NCBI GenBank assembly: GCA_029783825.1
Contig: JAREIK010002970.1
Location: 87,540-151,539 of the forward strand
DNA from: Sapria himalayana
Lineage: Eukaryota > Streptophyta > Magnoliopsida > Malpighiales > Rafflesiaceae
Length of the DNA: 64,000 bases
Direction: 5' to 3'
The position numbers and the translations under genes were made by a program. This document shows, in pieces, positions 62,769 to 64,000 of the stretch; positions within the stretch are counted from its first letter, which is position 1, and each line of letters starts with the position of its first letter. The notes below the pieces were generated by a model, which saw only the letters and a list, made by a program, of their open reading frames with translations, did not search any database and was not told the DNA's origin.

Positions 62769-63860
62769 ATCTATCTATTTTTCAATCTTTCTATTTTTCT
62801 ATCTATCTATCTATTTGTCAATTTATCTGTCATTCTATCTATCTGTATCTCTATATTTTTATATTTCTATCTACCTATTTGTCTATCTATTTGTCTATCA
62901 ATCTATTTGTCTATCTATTTATCGATTTATCTATCTATTTATCTATCAATATATCTATTTGTTTATCTATTTGTCTATCTTTCTATCTAATAGTCAATCT
63001 ATCTGTCTATCTATCTGTATATTTATTTGTCTATCTGTCAATCTCTCTATTTATATATCTTTCTAACTATCTATTTATCTATTTGTCTAACTATCTATCT
63101 ATCACTCTGTCTATCTATCTTTTTATCTATTAGTCTATCTATCTATATATTTATCTATCTTTCTATCTTTCTATCAATTTTCTATCTTTCTATTGATATA
63201 TCTGTCTATCAACCAATATATCAATTTGTTTATAAATTTATCTATCGATCTATCTATCATTCTATATTTCAATCTTTTTAAGAATCTATCTATCAATCTT
63301 TATATATGTCTACCTATCTGTCTATCTATCTATCTATCTACTTATATGTCTATTAATCTATAAATAAATCTTTCTATCAATCTTCTTTCTATCTAACTAT
63401 ATATATGTATATATCTATTTTTATATCTATTTGTATATCTAACTATCTATCTATTGATTTATCTATCATTCTATCTCTCTATCTATCTATCTTTATATAT
63501 ATATATATATATAATAAATATGTTAATCTTTCTATTTGTCTATCTATCTATCTATTTGTCAATCTATCTGTCATTCTATCTATCTCTATATCTATATTTC
63601 TATATTTCTATCTATCTATTTGTCTACCTATCTATCTATCTATTTGTCTATCTTTCTATCGATTTATCTATCTATCTATCAATCTATCTTTTTATCAATA
63701 TATCTATTTGTTTATCTATTTGTCTATCTTTCTATCTAATAGTCAATCTATCTATCTATCTATATGTATATTAATTTGTCTATCTGTCAATCTCTATATT
63801 TATATATCTTTCTAACTATCTATTTATCTATTTGTCTATCTATTTGTCTATAGCTCTGTC
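62320..63860 (+). repeat. Tandem segmental duplication of about 0.75-0.85 kb inside the satellite
   Basis: Ordered rare words recur: CAATTTTCTATCTTTCT at about 62330 and 63175, ATATTTCAATCTTTTTAAGA at about 62421 and 63266, and CTAATAGTCAATCTATCT at about 62987 and 63736. The offset falls from 845 to 749 bp because the first copy has expanded (AT)n and 12-bp runs. Confidence 0.85.
62465..62540 (+). repeat. Perfect 12-bp minisatellite (CTGTCTATCTAT)n
   Basis: About six uninterrupted copies of the 12-bp unit, a triplet of tetranucleotides with one A-to-G change. Such homogeneity within a degenerate array marks a recent local expansion. Confidence 0.9.
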
Positions 63861-64000
63861 TATCTATATGTCTATCTATCTTTTTATCTATTTGTCTATC
63901 TATCTATATATTTATCTATCTGTCTATCTATCTATCTATCTGTCTATTGACCTATCTATCTATCTACATATCTATTTGTCAATATATATGTCTATCTATC

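Larger units (their letters stand above)
62286..64000. repeat. Degenerate TCTA/GATA satellite, block 3
   Basis: The same tetranucleotide array in the same orientation resumes here and runs to the end of the window. It includes a pure (AT)n run at about 62718-62766 and a shorter one near 63495-63512. No genes are present; the plus-strand ORFs are repeat artefacts. Confidence 0.97.

Noticed and set aside
62312..63133. 273-codon plus-strand ORF, the longest in the window
   Set aside because: It lies wholly within satellite block 3, including an (AT)n run read as Ile-Tyr repeats. It is a repeat artefact.
1..64000. tRNA, rRNA or other structured RNA genes
   Set aside because: I saw no cloverleaf-like segments with conserved box A and box B motifs or rRNA-like sequence by eye; a covariance-model scan would be needed to exclude them firmly.

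Overview
The window looks like repeat-rich nuclear DNA from a flowering plant, probably one with a large genome. The evidence is three superfamilies of plant transposons, including CACTA (En/Spm) elements with TNP2, Transposase_24 and Ulp1-type genes, together with a captured fragment of the plant-specific BASIC PENTACYSTEINE (BPC) transcription factor and a decayed RNA polymerase of the plant mitochondrial linear-plasmid type. I see no intact host gene. The BPC fragment resembles dicot-type group I proteins, but I cannot name the species.

The base layer is a very long, degenerate TCTA/GATA tetranucleotide satellite in three blocks: 1-7870, 21925-33689 and about 62286-64000. These are pieces of one array of at least 21 kb. 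The array carries higher-order structure: tandem segmental duplications of about 1.3 kb, 0.53 kb and 0.8 kb, and CAAT-rich patches recurring roughly every 1.2-1.3 kb. The many plus-strand ORFs here, reading Ser-Ile-Tyr-Leu repeats, are an artefact of the repeat.

Insertion 1 (7874-21921) is a 14.0 kb CACTA element with matching termini and a perfect 3-bp target duplication (CTC). It has no recognisable TNP2. Its interior holds foreign cargo: an unidentified minus-strand gene fragment (about 9.73-10.1 kb), a nearly full-length mitochondrial-plasmid-type RNA polymerase pseudogene on the minus strand (about 10.48-13.18 kb), a Transposase_24-like remnant (13.6-14.6 kb), a BPC gene fragment (15.38-16.10 kb), a 28-bp palindromic TGTACA minisatellite, and a smaller element with long inverted repeats (about 18.8-20.8 kb).

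Insertion 2 (about 33690-56782) is a related CACTA element whose genes run on the minus strand: TNP2 followed by Transposase_24. Its TNP2 is split by a second, different CACTA element (39544-54158, 14.6 kb, plus strand, target duplication GTC). Removing the inner element and one GTC copy rejoins the outer transposase frame exactly. The inner element carries its own decayed TNP2 (45.5-48.9 kb), a multi-exon gene with a DUF8039-like domain and a Ulp1/C48 cysteine protease whose catalytic residues are all present (49.2-52.6 kb), and remnants of gypsy and copia retrotransposon integrases in its 5' half.

The stretch 56783-62286 is AT-rich DNA between the outer element's right end and the resumption of the satellite. 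It has no clear gene and is the least explained part of the window.
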